The notes under the pieces were generated by a model. That model did no database searches. It had not been told where the DNA came from and saw only the letters and a list, made by a program, of their open reading frames with translations. Source: Bacteroidota bacterium (GTDB lineage: Bacteria; Bacteroidota; Bacteroidia; B-17B0; Aurantibacillaceae). From it: 64,000 nt of DNA. Within the stretch, counting starts at the first letter, position 1, and every line of letters starts with the position of its first letter. A program made the position numbers and the translations under genes. Location: the NCBI GenBank assembly GCA_018267655.1, contig JAFDYB010000090.1, forward strand, positions 1 through 64,000, read 5' to 3'. Of this stretch, positions 10,147 to 19,611 are shown piece by piece.

Positions 10147-12873
10147 ATGGATAAATTTTCCTATGTTGGTACAAGCGATGTAAACGCTATTGAGCAATTA
10201 TACTTACAGTATCAAAACAACAATAACTCAGTTGATAAAACTTGGCAAGACTTTTTTAAAGGATTTGAATTTGCGCAAACAAATTACGATCAAAAAAACT
10301 TAAACGGGCAAATACCCGAAAATGTTGCCAAAGAATTTAAGGTAATAAGCCTAATTACAGGCTATCGCCAAAGAGGCCACTTGTTTACAAAAACAAACCC
10401 TGTTCGTCAACGTCGAAAGTATGAGCCAACCTTGGCTCTCGAAAATTTTGGCTTATCAAATAGCGACCTAGAAACAGTATTTCAAGCAGGTAACGAAATT
10501 GGCATTGGCCCTGCTAAATTAAAAGATATTATAGCGCACCTTACACAAACCTATTGTCAAAGTATAGGCGTAGAATACCTCTACATGCGCGACCCGGAAA
10601 TATTAAAGTGGCTACAAAGCCGCATGGAAAACAACCGCAACACGTCATCATTTACAATTGATGAAAAAAGAGTTATTCTCAAAAAACTTACGCAGGCTGT
10701 TGTTTTCGAAAATTATTTACACACAAAATTTGTTGGCCAAAAACGTTTTTCGCTAGAAGGAGGCGAAGCCGTTATTCCGGCAATGAACGCATTAATGGAA
10801 CACGGTATTAGCCTTGGTATTGAGGATTATGTAATTGGAATGGCTCACAGAGGAAGGTTAAACGTACTCACCAACATAATGAACAAGACTTACAAAGACG
10901 TTTTTACGGAATTTGAAGGGCGCGAGAGTGAAGACTCATTGTTTGACGGCGATGTAAAATACCACATGGGTTATTCCAGCGACTTAATTAGCGATACCGG
11001 AAAAAAAGTACACATAAGCTTAACTCCTAATCCATCACACCTCGAAACTGTTGCCCCTGTTGTACAAGGTATTGTACGCTCAAAAATTGATAATTTACAC
11101 AAAGGCGATAACTCAAAAGCTTGTGCTATTGCAATTCATGGCGATGCTGCAATTGCAGGACAAGGAATTGTTTACGAAGTAATTCAAATGGGTCAACTCG
11201 ATGGCTATAAAACCGGAGGAACCGTACATTTCATAATAAACAATCAAGTAGGTTTTACAACAAATTTTATTGACGGGCGCTCAAGTACCTACTGCACAGA
11301 TGTTGCTAAAGTTGTGCTAAGCCCTGTGTTCCATGTTAATGGCGATGACGTTGAAGCCCTTTGCTTTGTTTCTAAACTAGCAATGGAATATAGGCAAACG
11401 TTTCACCGCGATGTGTTTATTGATGTGCTTTGCTATAGAAAATATGGGCACAATGAAGGCGACGAACCACGCTTTACCCAACCAATTTTATACAAAGCCA
11501 TTGCAGCACACCCTAATGTAAAAGATATTTATCGTAAAAAATTGGAATTAGACGAATCGCCTTTGTTTAACGAAGCTAAATCAATAGAAGATGCTTTTAA
11601 AGCAGAGTTAGATACAAATTTAGATGAAGCCAAAAAAACTGAAAAAGCTAAAATAACATCTTTTTTAGAAGGTAACTGGAAAGGCATCAAAATGGCTTCC
11701 GATAATGTCTTTGACACATCACCAAATACTCAAGTTGACAAAAAAACATTTTTAAACATTGCTGCAAAAATCACAGAATTGCCAAAAGACAAAAAGTTCT
11801 TTAATAAAATTCAAAAATTGTTCGACGATAGAAAAACAATGATTACAAACGACAATTATGATTGGGCAATGGGTGAACTAATGGCATACGCAACTATAAT
11901 GAATGAAGGCGAAAATGTTAGGTTCAGTGGACAAGATGTTGAGCGAGGCACTTTTAGTCATAGGCATGCTGTAGTTAAGATAGAAGACAGCGAAGAAGAA
12001 TACACACCCCTAAATAATTTTGGCGCACCGGCAAAATTATCAATTTATAATTCTTTACTTAGTGAATATGGAGTTTTAGGTTTTGAGTATGGCTACGCAT
12101 TTGCTGCGCCTAACACCCTTACAATTTGGGAAGCACAATTTGGCGATTTCTTTAACGGAGCACAAATTATTATTGACCAATATTTAACAAGCGCTGAATA
12201 TAAATGGAGACGAATGAACGGGCTTGTTATTTTATTGCCACACGGCTACGAAGGACAAGGACCAGAGCATTCAAGCGCTAGAATTGAACGATTTTTACAA
12301 TCGTGCGCAGAAAACAATATACAAATAATAAATGCAACTACGCCGGCGCAGCAGTTCCATGCACTACGCCGCCAACTAAAACGTGATTTTAGAAAACCCT
12401 TAATATGCTTCACTCCCAAAAAATTACTTAGGTATCCAAGTTGTGTGAGTAAGTTGAGCGATTTTACCGATAAAAAATTTGAAGAAGTTATTGATGACTC
12501 TTGTGATGCAAAAAAAATAAACAAAATAGTTTTTTGCAGCGGCAAAATTTATTATGATTTAATTGAGCGTCGCGAAAAAGAAAACGTAAGCGACTTAGCT
12601 ATAATTCGCATAGAACAATTGTATCCTTTTCCTAAAAAACAAATTGACACCTTGATAAAAAAATATTCAATCGCTAAAGAGTATTTATACGTGCAAGAAG
12701 AGCCGGAAAATATGGGGGCATGGCGATTTATAGATAATAATCTTCGCTCATTAAATTTAAAATACGTTGGCCGAATTGCAGCAGCAAGCCCTGCAACTGG
12801 GTACATGAAAAAACACAATGCCGAAAATGAAGAAATAATGCAAGGCATTTTTAGTAAAGTTTTAGTTAAATAA
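10147..12873 (+). CDS. sucA: 2-oxoglutarate dehydrogenase E1 component
   Basis: Thiamine-diphosphate-dependent decarboxylase of the 2-oxoglutarate dehydrogenase complex in the TCA cycle; 908 aa is normal for the family. The N-terminal peptide (VNAIEQLYLQYQNN) is the E2-contacting segment. Key stretches are GMAHRGRLNVLTNI near residue 230, TPNPSHLE near 295, the ThDP/Mg site HGDAAIAGQG near 331 and YGHNEGDEPRFTQP near 434. The C-terminal transketolase-like pyrimidine and C domains contain LPHGYEGQGPEHSSAR and VQEEPENMGAW. It is followed 34 bp later by the E2 gene, so the two are probably one transcript. No clear -7 box is visible in the short upstream gap. Confidence 0.97.
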   Translation: MDKFSYVGTSDVNAIEQLYLQYQNNNNSVDKTWQDFFKGFEFAQTNYDQKNLNGQIPENVAKEFKVISLITGYRQRGHLFTKTNPVRQRRKYEPTLALENFGLSNSDLETVFQAGNEIGIGPAKLKDIIAHLTQTYCQSIGVEYLYMRDPEILKWLQSRMENNRNTSSFTIDEKRVILKKLTQAVVFENYLHTKFVGQKRFSLEGGEAVIPAMNALMEHGISLGIEDYVIGMAHRGRLNVLTNIMNKTYKDVFTEFEGRESEDSLFDGDVKYHMGYSSDLISDTGKKVHISLTPNPSHLETVAPVVQGIVRSKIDNLHKGDNSKACAIAIHGDAAIAGQGIVYEVIQMGQLDGYKTGGTVHFIINNQVGFTTNFIDGRSSTYCTDVAKVVLSPVFHVNGDDVEALCFVSKLAMEYRQTFHRDVFIDVLCYRKYGHNEGDEPRFTQPILYKAIAAHPNVKDIYRKKLELDESPLFNEAKSIEDAFKAELDTNLDEAKKTEKAKITSFLEGNWKGIKMASDNVFDTSPNTQVDKKTFLNIAAKITELPKDKKFFNKIQKLFDDRKTMITNDNYDWAMGELMAYATIMNEGENVRFSGQDVERGTFSHRHAVVKIEDSEEEYTPLNNFGAPAKLSIYNSLLSEYGVLGFEYGYAFAAPNTLTIWEAQFGDFFNGAQIIIDQYLTSAEYKWRRMNGLVILLPHGYEGQGPEHSSARIERFLQSCAENNIQIINATTPAQQFHALRRQLKRDFRKPLICFTPKKLLRYPSCVSKLSDFTDKKFEEVIDDSCDAKKINKIVFCSGKIYYDLIERREKENVSDLAIIRIEQLYPFPKKQIDTLIKKYSIAKEYLYVQEEPENMGAWRFIDNNLRSLNLKYVGRIAAASPATGYMKKHNAENEEIMQGIFSKVLVK

Positions 12874-12907
12874 AAATTAAACAAAATAAATTTAGAAATT
12901 ATATAAC

Positions 12908-14170
12908 ATGGCAATAGTAGAACTTAAAGTCCCTAGTCCGGGCGAATCAATAACAGAAGTAACAATTGCTCGCTGGGTAAAAAACACAGGCGATGTAGTT
13001 GAAAAAGATGACGTTTTAGCTGAAATAGATTCAGACAAAGCAACATTAACACTTAACGCCGAAGAGAGTGGGAAAATTGAAGTGCTGGCAGCAGAAGGCG
13101 ACACAGTAAAAGTAGGACAAGTTGTAGTAAAAATAGACACTTCTGTTAAACCGGAAGTTAAAGCAACTGCTAAAACAGAATCTCCAAAAGCAGAACAAAA
13201 AGTTGAAAAAAAGGAAGAGCAAAAAACCGAAGTAAAGCAAAACAAAGCAGCTAATACAAATTATGCAACGGGCACACCAAGCATAAGCGCCGCTAAACTA
13301 ATGGCTGAAAATAGTATAACTGCTTCTCAAATTAATGGCACAGGTAAAGATGGAAGAATAACAAAACAAGACGTATTAAGTGCTATTGCTAATGGATTTC
13401 CTGCCGCTGTACAAGCAGTATCTAACTCATGGAAAGGTAATAGAGACAAGGAACGCACTAAAATGACATCGCTTCGTAAAACAGTTGCAAAACGCTTAGT
13501 TTCAGTAAAAAATGAAACGGCTATGCTTACTACATTTAACGAAGTTGATATGAGTGCTATTTATGAAATTAGAGCAAAATATAAAGATAAATTTAAAGAG
13601 GTATTTGGCACAAACATTGGCTTTATGAGTTTTTTTACAAAAGCTGTTACCGAAGCGCTATATCACTTTCCATCAGTAAACGCAATGATAGATGGCGAAG
13701 AAATTGTGCTTAACAAATATTGCGATATTGGTATTGCGGTTAGTGCTCCTAAAGGATTAATGGTTCCTGTATTAAGAAGTGCCGAACTAATGAGTCTTGC
13801 TGACATAGAAAAGGGAATTAAAGAATTGGCTATTAAAGCTCGCGACGGAAAACTCTCTATCCCTGATATGGAAGGCGGAACTTTCACAATCACAAATGGC
13901 GGTGTATTCGGAAGCATGATGAGTACACCAATTATTAATCCCCCGCAAAGCGCTATTTTAGGAATGCACAATGTTGTTGAGCGGCCTATGGCAGTTAATG
14001 GACAAGTTGTAATTCGCCCTATGATGTACGTTGCCCTTAGCTACGATCACCGCATTATTGATGGAAGAGAAAGCGTAGGTTTTTTGGTTAAAGTAAAAGA
14101 AATGCTTGAAAACCCAAGCAGAATTTTGTTCGGAGGAAAATTACCCGAAGAAGTTTTGTTAGGATTATAA
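12908..14170 (+). CDS. sucB: 2-oxoglutarate dehydrogenase E2, dihydrolipoamide succinyltransferase
   Basis: 420 aa. Core acyltransferase carrying succinyl groups on lipoyl-lysine to CoA. The N-terminal lipoyl domain has Lys44 in [12 protein letters not shown] Lys/Glu-rich linker (about 80-115) leads to the peripheral subunit-binding domain ([11 protein letters not shown]...GRITKQDVL, about 120-155). The catalytic domain ends with SYDHRIIDG, whose His381 and Asp385 form the HxxxDG active site. EIDSDKAT and the C-terminal VLLGL are typical of odhB rather than pyruvate dehydrogenase E2. Paired with sucA upstream; E3 (lpd) is not in the window. Confidence 0.96.
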   Translation: MAIVELKVPSPGESITEVTIARWVKNTGDVVEKDDVLAEIDSDKATLTLNAEESGKIEVLAAEGDTVKVGQVVVKIDTSVKPEVKATAKTESPKAEQKVEKKEEQKTEVKQNKAANTNYATGTPSISAAKLMAENSITASQINGTGKDGRITKQDVLSAIANGFPAAVQAVSNSWKGNRDKERTKMTSLRKTVAKRLVSVKNETAMLTTFNEVDMSAIYEIRAKYKDKFKEVFGTNIGFMSFFTKAVTEALYHFPSVNAMIDGEEIVLNKYCDIGIAVSAPKGLMVPVLRSAELMSLADIEKGIKELAIKARDGKLSIPDMEGGTFTITNGGVFGSMMSTPIINPPQSAILGMHNVVERPMAVNGQVVIRPMMYVALSYDHRIIDGRESVGFLVKVKEMLENPSRILFGGKLPEEVLLGL

Positions 14171-14203
14171 CAAAATAAAAAATAAAATTTACTACAATAT
14201 ACA

Positions 14204-15730
14204 ATGGATCAACATTTGAGTGAACAAGAAATTTTACGCCGAGATAAATTAAAAGAATTAATTTCTTTAGGTATAAATCCATATCCGGCCAATGAATTTA
14301 AAATTAACGCTTCGGCACTTGATATAAAAGAAAACTACGAGCGAGATAAATTAAACTATAAAGATATTTCAATTGCAGGTCGCATATTAACCGTGCGTGA
14401 TATGGGAAAAGCGTGCTTTGCTCAAATTCAAGATGCAAGCGGGCGAATTCAAATATATGTGCGCCGAGACGACATATCGCCGGGTGAAGACAAGAGTTTA
14501 TTTGACCATGTGTGGAAAAAATTAATTGATATTGGCGATATTATTGGCATTAAAGGATTTGTTTTTACAACAAAAACAGGCGAAATTTCAATTCACGTAA
14601 CTCAATTACAACTATTAAGTAAATCACTAAAACCTTTGCCAATAGTGAAAACTGATGATTCTGGGCAGAGTTTTGATGAGGTTAACGACCCTGAATTTAG
14701 ATTCCGACAACGCTATGTTGATCTTATTATTAATCCACAAATTCGCGATACATTTCGCAAACGCACACAAATTATACAAAGCATTAGAAATTATTTAAAT
14801 AATGCCGGTTTACTCGAAGTTGAAACCCCTATTTTACAAAGTATTCCCGGTGGTGCCACAGCACGCCCATTTGTTACACATCATAATGCACTAAACATTC
14901 CGCTTTACTTACGCATTGCTAATGAGCTTTATTTAAAACGACTTATTGTTGGAGGATTTGACGGAGTTTATGAGTTTGCCAAAGACTTTAGAAATGAAGG
15001 CATGGATCGCACTCATAACCCCGAATTTACTGTATTAGAATTTTACGTAGCTTATAAAGATTATAATTGGATGATGTCATTTGCCGAACAAATGATTGAA
15101 AAAACAGTTATAGACTTATATGGTAACACAGAGGTTAAAGTAGGTGAAAACACAATTGATTTTAAAGCACCTTTTAAAAGAGTAACTATGTATGATGCCA
15201 TTAAGGAATATACAGGTATTGACATTAGTAACATGAATGAAACTGAATTGCGTGAAACTTGCAAATCACTTAACATACACACCGAAGCCAGCATGGGAAA
15301 AGGAAAATTAATTGACGAAATTTTTGGTGCAAAATGCGAGGGTAATTATATGCAGCCAACCTTTATTATTGATTACCCAATTGAAATGAGCCCGCTTACA
15401 AAAAAACATAGAGCCGCTAAAGGTCTTGTTGAGCGCTTTGAGTTAATGATAAATGGCAAAGAAATTGCAAATGCATACAGCGAATTGAATGATCCACTAG
15501 ACCAGCGTGAGCGTTTTGAAGAACAATTAAAATTACAAGAACGAGGCGATGATGAGGCGATGTTTATTGATCATGATTTTTTACGTGCTTTAGAATATGG
15601 AATGCCTCCAACTGCAGGTATAGGCATAGGTATTGACAGGTTAACTATGCTGCTTACCAACAATGCGAGCATACAAGAGGTTTTGTTTTTCCCTCAAATG
15701 CGCCCAGAAAAAACTTTAAGTGAAGCATAA
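14204..15730 (+). CDS. lysS: Lysine--tRNA ligase, class II
   Basis: 508 aa; attaches lysine to tRNA(Lys). The N-terminal OB-fold anticodon-binding domain covers about residues 55-160 (ISIAGRILTVRDMGKACFAQ). The class II core follows: motif 2 FRNEGMDRTHNPEF near 262 and motif 3 GIGIGIDRLTMLLTN near 473. RRDKLKELISLGINPYP is the usual bacterial LysS N-terminus. It lies 33 bp after sucB on the same strand and may be read through from that operon. Confidence 0.97.
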   Translation: MDQHLSEQEILRRDKLKELISLGINPYPANEFKINASALDIKENYERDKLNYKDISIAGRILTVRDMGKACFAQIQDASGRIQIYVRRDDISPGEDKSLFDHVWKKLIDIGDIIGIKGFVFTTKTGEISIHVTQLQLLSKSLKPLPIVKTDDSGQSFDEVNDPEFRFRQRYVDLIINPQIRDTFRKRTQIIQSIRNYLNNAGLLEVETPILQSIPGGATARPFVTHHNALNIPLYLRIANELYLKRLIVGGFDGVYEFAKDFRNEGMDRTHNPEFTVLEFYVAYKDYNWMMSFAEQMIEKTVIDLYGNTEVKVGENTIDFKAPFKRVTMYDAIKEYTGIDISNMNETELRETCKSLNIHTEASMGKGKLIDEIFGAKCEGNYMQPTFIIDYPIEMSPLTKKHRAAKGLVERFELMINGKEIANAYSELNDPLDQRERFEEQLKLQERGDDEAMFIDHDFLRALEYGMPPTAGIGIGIDRLTMLLTNNASIQEVLFFPQMRPEKTLSEA

Positions 15731-15843
15731 AAGTTTATAAATTATTTCGAGCTTTCGCAAACATTTTTATACTTCGTATTAATACTAAATTCAAATAAAA
15801 AATAGTCCAATAGTTATAAATTAAAAACAATACCAAATACTAC

Positions 15844-15862
15844 CCTCTCCTAGTAGGAGAGG
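15844..15862. terminator. GC-rich palindrome between convergent lysS and htpG
   Basis: Perfect 8-bp arms, CCTCTCCT and AGGAGAGG, around a 3-base loop in an otherwise very AT-rich 210-bp intergenic region. It lies 113 bp after lysS and 78 bp from the htpG stop, so it could end both transcripts. No strong T-run follows on either strand, so it may instead be a REP-like dispersed palindrome. The rest of 15731-15940 shows nothing recognisable. Confidence 0.4.
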
Positions 15863-15940
15863 ATAAAACATAAATAGTAAGTAAAATAATTTTTCTTCTT
15901 TCTTTTAGATTAACCCAATTACCTATGTTGTTATAAGTAA

Positions 15941-17839
15941 TTAAATTAGTTCAACGCTGCGTTTAATAAATTTAGTGAGGCTTTCACCTTTTAATAAGCC
16001 TTGTGAAAGTAAAGCCAAATCACTTGTTTGTTTAGCTAAACTTTTTTGTAGTTCAGCATCTTTTTCATTCAATATCCGCGTAATAAGAGGGTGATTTGAA
16101 TTGACAACCAAATTATACATATCAGGCATTGATGCGTAAAAACTACCCATTCCACCGCCTCCCATTTGATTCATGTCTTTCATTCTTCTCATAAATTCTG
16201 GGCGTGTTAGTAGCATAGGTTGATCGGTTTCATTTAAATTTTCAAATACTACTGTGAATTGTTCTTTATTTACCACAGCTTCAATTACTGGTTGAAGTTG
16301 CTTTTTTTCATCTTCGTTAAGTTTGCTTATAGTATTTTCTTCTTTATTTATAAGCTTATCTACCGTATCGCTATCAACCCTAACAAAGCGTATATTTTTT
16401 AATTTACTTTCTAAATAGTTAATGTAATGAGAGTCAATCATTGTATCCATTAACAACACTTCGTAGCCACGAGCTTTTGCGGCATCAATGTATGCATGTT
16501 GTTCGGCAACATTGTTTGCATATAAATAAATTATATTTTTGTCTTTGTCTGTTTGAATTGGCTTTACGGCATTTTCAAATTCTTCAAAAGTGAAATACTT
16601 AGCATCTGTATTTTTTAATAAGGCGAACTTAACTACTTTTTCATAAAACTTTTCATCACTCAACATTCCATATTGAACAAATATTTTTATTTCGTCCCAC
16701 TTTTTTTCAAACTCAGCGCGGTCTTTTTTAAATAAATCTTCTAATTTATCTGCTACTTTTTTAGTAATATGTCCTGATATTTTTTTCACATTACCATCTG
16801 CTTGTAAATAGCTCCGGCTAACGTTTAAAGGAATATCAGGGCTATCAATAACTCCTCTTAATAAGGTTAAAAAGTCAGGGACAATATTTTCAACATTATC
16901 AGTTACAAAAACTTGATTGCAATAAAGTTGGATACGGTCTTTTGGCATTTCTAATTTATTGCTGAGTTTAGGGAAATATAATATACCTGTTAAGTTAAAT
17001 GGATAATCAACATTTAAATGAATATGAAATAGAGGCTCTTCAAATTGCATTGGATACAATTCTCGGTAAAAATTTTTGTAATCTTCATCTTTTAAATCAC
17101 TTGGTTTTTTTGTCCATGCAGGCGAAGGGTTGTTTATAATGTTTTCTACCTCCACTTCAGTTTGTTTAGCTTCGCCTTTTTCATCTTTTTCGCCTTTATC
17201 AACCCAATCTTTTTTTGTGCCAAATTTTATTTCAACCGGCAAAAATTTACAATATTTTTTTAAAAGTCCTTCAATTTTTTGTTCTTCTAAATAATCTTCG
17301 CAGTCATCGGCAATGTGGAGCACTATATTAGTACCGCGTTGCGTACGGTTTGCAATTTCCTCAATGGTATATTCAGGGCTTCCGTCGCACTCCCAACGAA
17401 CAGCTTTTGAGCCTTGTTTATAGGATAAACTATATATTTCAACTTTTTTTGCAACCATAAAAGCGCTGTAAAAACCAAGTCCAAAGTGACCAATTACAAC
17501 GTTTTTATCCACTTTGTCTTTATACTTGTTTACAAACTCTTCGGCACCACTGAATGCAATTTGTGTAATGTATTTTTCAATCTCATCTTTTGTCATGCCA
17601 ATACCTTTATCTTTAATGGTAATGGTTTTAGAGTTTTTATCAACTTCAACTTCTATTTTAATATCTCCTAAATCGCCTTTAGCTTCGCCCATGCTGGCTA
17701 AGGCTTTTAACTTTTGGGTGGCATCTACTGCATTACTTACTAATTCGCGTAAAAATATTTCGTTATCGCTGTAAAGAAATTTTTTAATTATTGGGAAAAT
17801 GTTTTCTGTTTGAACATTAATTTTTCCAGTTGTACTCAT
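15941..17839 (-). CDS. htpG: Molecular chaperone HtpG (Hsp90 family)
   Basis: 632 aa ATP-dependent cytosolic chaperone. The N-terminal GHKL ATPase domain shows ELVSNAVDATQKL with the catalytic Glu, DKGIGMTKDEI (Asp of the adenine pocket) and VIGHFGLGFYSAFMVA (the lid and glycine box). The middle domain holds NVSRSYLQAD with the catalytic-loop Arg. The C-terminal dimerisation part ends with a leucine-rich segment, and there is no eukaryotic MEEVD tail. A short Met/Gly stretch (MKDMNQMGGGGMG) precedes the last domain, common in Bacteroidota HtpG. A promoter-like element lies 38 bp upstream. Divergent from thyA. Confidence 0.97.
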   Translation of the reverse strand: MSTTGKINVQTENIFPIIKKFLYSDNEIFLRELVSNAVDATQKLKALASMGEAKGDLGDIKIEVEVDKNSKTITIKDKGIGMTKDEIEKYITQIAFSGAEEFVNKYKDKVDKNVVIGHFGLGFYSAFMVAKKVEIYSLSYKQGSKAVRWECDGSPEYTIEEIANRTQRGTNIVLHIADDCEDYLEEQKIEGLLKKYCKFLPVEIKFGTKKDWVDKGEKDEKGEAKQTEVEVENIINNPSPAWTKKPSDLKDEDYKNFYRELYPMQFEEPLFHIHLNVDYPFNLTGILYFPKLSNKLEMPKDRIQLYCNQVFVTDNVENIVPDFLTLLRGVIDSPDIPLNVSRSYLQADGNVKKISGHITKKVADKLEDLFKKDRAEFEKKWDEIKIFVQYGMLSDEKFYEKVVKFALLKNTDAKYFTFEEFENAVKPIQTDKDKNIIYLYANNVAEQHAYIDAAKARGYEVLLMDTMIDSHYINYLESKLKNIRFVRVDSDTVDKLINKEENTISKLNEDEKKQLQPVIEAVVNKEQFTVVFENLNETDQPMLLTRPEFMRRMKDMNQMGGGGMGSFYASMPDMYNLVVNSNHPLITRILNEKDAELQKSLAKQTSDLALLSQGLLKGESLTKFIKRSVELI

Positions 17840-17876
17840 ACTCTAAATTCTATAAAATTTTTCAAATTCTGAATTT

Positions 17877-17908
17877 CAAAAATAATACCAAAGCCGTTTT
17901 TGTGACAA
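17877..17908 (-). promoter_or_regulatory. Putative htpG promoter, TTG-N21-TATTTTTG
   Basis: On the minus strand TTG (17908-17906) is followed after 21 bp by TATTTTTG (17884-17877), matching the Bacteroidota -33/-7 consensus. It predicts an untranslated leader of about 33 nt before the ATG at 17839. No heat-shock operator (CIRCE) was seen. Confidence 0.5.
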
Positions 17909-17972
17909 ATTGACAACTTGTTTATAAAGAATTTTGATTTTTTTTCAGCTATTTAATTACTTAGCGGTCATT

Positions 17973-18767
17973 ATGCAACAATATCATCAATTAATGAAAC
18001 ATGTTTTAGAGCATGGTATAAAAAAGCACGACCGTACAGGCACGGGCACTGTAAGCGTATTTGGCTATCAAATGCGCTATAATCTTGCTGATGGTTTTCC
18101 TTTAATAACAACCAAAAAACTGCATACCAAAAGTATTATACATGAATTACTTTGGTTTTTAAAAGGCTCCACCAATATTGCTTATTTAAAAGAAAACGGT
18201 GTTAGTATTTGGGATGAATGGGCTGACAGCAATGGCAACCTAGGCCCGATATATGGCTATCAATGGCGCAACTGGCCTAAGCCAAATGGAGAGCATATTG
18301 ATCAAATATCGCAAGTGATTGAGGGCATTAAAAAGAACCCGGATTCGAGGCGTTTGATTGTTAGCGCTTGGAACGTTGCCGATATTGAAAATATGAAATT
18401 GCCACCATGCCACGCTTTCTTTCAATTTTATGTTGCCGATGGAAAATTAAGTTGTCAACTATACCAACGCAGTGCCGATATTTTTTTAGGTGTTCCTTTT
18501 AACATTGCATCTTACGCTTTGCTGACTCAAATGGTTGCACAAGTTTGCAATTTAAAACCAGGCGATTTTGTGCATACGCTTGGCGATGCTCATTTGTATT
18601 TAAATCATATTGGGCAAGCTAAGCAGCAGTTGCTACGGGAGTTTAAACCAAGCCCAACATTAAAGTTAAATAGCAATATAAAATCAATTTTTGATTTTAC
18701 ATTTAATGATATTGAAATAACAAACTACTATCCACACCCTCATATCAAAGCACCTGTGGCTGTGTAA
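17973..18767 (+). CDS. thyA: Thymidylate synthase
   Basis: Methylates dUMP to dTMP with methylene-tetrahydrofolate, producing dihydrofolate. ATG 17973 gives 264 aa, the same length as the E. coli enzyme, with catalytic Cys146 in [10 protein letters not shown]. Other signatures are [26 protein letters not shown], the phosphate-binding [12 protein letters not shown], and C-terminal [11 protein letters not shown] longer frame from 17934 would add 13 non-conserved residues. Its partner folA, which recycles the dihydrofolate, lies about 340 bp away in the convergent direction. Confidence 0.97.
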   Translation: MQQYHQLMKHVLEHGIKKHDRTGTGTVSVFGYQMRYNLADGFPLITTKKLHTKSIIHELLWFLKGSTNIAYLKENGVSIWDEWADSNGNLGPIYGYQWRNWPKPNGEHIDQISQVIEGIKKNPDSRRLIVSAWNVADIENMKLPPCHAFFQFYVADGKLSCQLYQRSADIFLGVPFNIASYALLTQMVAQVCNLKPGDFVHTLGDAHLYLNHIGQAKQQLLREFKPSPTLKLNSNIKSIFDFTFNDIEITNYYPHPHIKAPVAV

Positions 18768-18812
18768 AATTAAACATACCTTGGCATAAAAATATTTTTC
18801 TAAAAATTTAAC

Positions 18813-18963
18813 ACCAAGTGCGGATATGTTGCAGCCCAATCTACTCGTTCGCTTTTGCTTCTTCAAAAAATCTTTCCGTAGCCCTTGCTGCGAAAAGATT
18901 TTTCTCATTATCTAAGCACAAAATAATTTCGTGTTTTTAAACTGAAATATATCTGCACTTGGT
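18813..18963. repeat. Inverted-repeat-bounded intergenic element (~150 bp)
   Basis: The 343-bp gap between thyA and folA contains 15-bp outer arms ACCAAGTGCGGATAT (18813-18827) and ATATCTGCACTTGGT (18949-18963). They match as inverted repeats with one mismatch. An inner hairpin is nested inside: AAAAATCTTT...CG pairs with CGAAAAGATTTTT around 18870-18906, with one mismatch. Local GC is higher than in flanking intergenic DNA. An ORF on the minus strand (18684-18908) crosses it but looks spurious. This resembles a dispersed miniature element or a structured RNA/attenuator, not a protein gene. The window has no second copy that I could see. Confidence 0.5.
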
Positions 18964-19110
18964 ATAACAATGTAAATTTTAACATGCTTTTAATCAAACA
19001 CCATGCGCATTAAAAAAAAGCAAGCCCTCGTTGAATTTTTAAAGAAAAATAAATTCAATCCAATACCAATAGATAAATACATGGATAACTTCAAAGCACA
19101 ACAAATAATT

Positions 19111-19611
19111 CTAAAGTAAAACTGAGTGATTTTTTCTTTGCCACTTTTCAAAACAGTAGGCGTATTTATTTTTTTCGTCGGCATTATGTTTTTCTGAAAA
19201 AGTCTTTTCGTATTGCTCAGTGTCTATTTCCGAAAAAAATGTGTCTGCCTCAAACTTATGATCTACAAGCGTTCTGTATATTTCGTTTAAAAAAGGCATA
19301 GCCATTTTATAAATTTCGGCACCGCCTATCACAAAAACTTTCTCATCATTGCAGGTTGAAATTGCTTCTTCTATTGAGTTTACAACAATTGCTCCGGCTA
19401 CATTGTAACTTTTATTTCTTGTAATAATAATGTTCTTTCTTCCCGGCAAAAGCCTACCAATGCTTTCAAAAGTTTTACGTCCCATTATTACCGGGCAACC
19501 CATAGTTATTTGCTTAAAAAACTTTAAATCAGCGGGTAAGTGCCAAAGCAATTGATTATTTTTTCCAATTGCGTTATTTAAATCAGTTGCTACAATTGCA
19601 GAAATTATCAT
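19111..19611 (-). CDS. folA: Dihydrofolate reductase
   Basis: 166 aa; NADPH-dependent reduction of dihydrofolate to tetrahydrofolate. MIISAIVATDLNNAIGKNN, the LLWHLPADLKFFK block carrying the catalytic Asp, MGRKTFESIG and FVIGGAEIYKMA (cofactor-binding Gly-Gly) are all typical. The start ATG (19611-19609) abuts the stop codon of the upstream protease gene (19614-19612) with no spacing, so translational coupling is expected. It is the last gene of the minus-strand operon that begins with the MlaD-type gene. Confidence 0.96.
   Translation of the reverse strand: MIISAIVATDLNNAIGKNNQLLWHLPADLKFFKQITMGCPVIMGRKTFESIGRLLPGRKNIIITRNKSYNVAGAIVVNSIEEAISTCNDEKVFVIGGAEIYKMAMPFLNEIYRTLVDHKFEADTFFSEIDTEQYEKTFSEKHNADEKNKYAYCFEKWQRKNHSVLL

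Noticed and set aside
12246..13245. Minus-strand ORFs of 99-120 codons over the sucA end and sucB
   Set aside because: Antisense shadows of strongly conserved genes; the Ser/Phe/Thr-rich translations come from Glu/Lys codons read backwards.
18684..18908. 74-codon minus-strand ORF crossing the thyA end and the inverted-repeat element
   Set aside because: Its 3' part overlaps thyA and its sequence follows the hairpin arms; more likely part of a non-coding repeated element than a gene.
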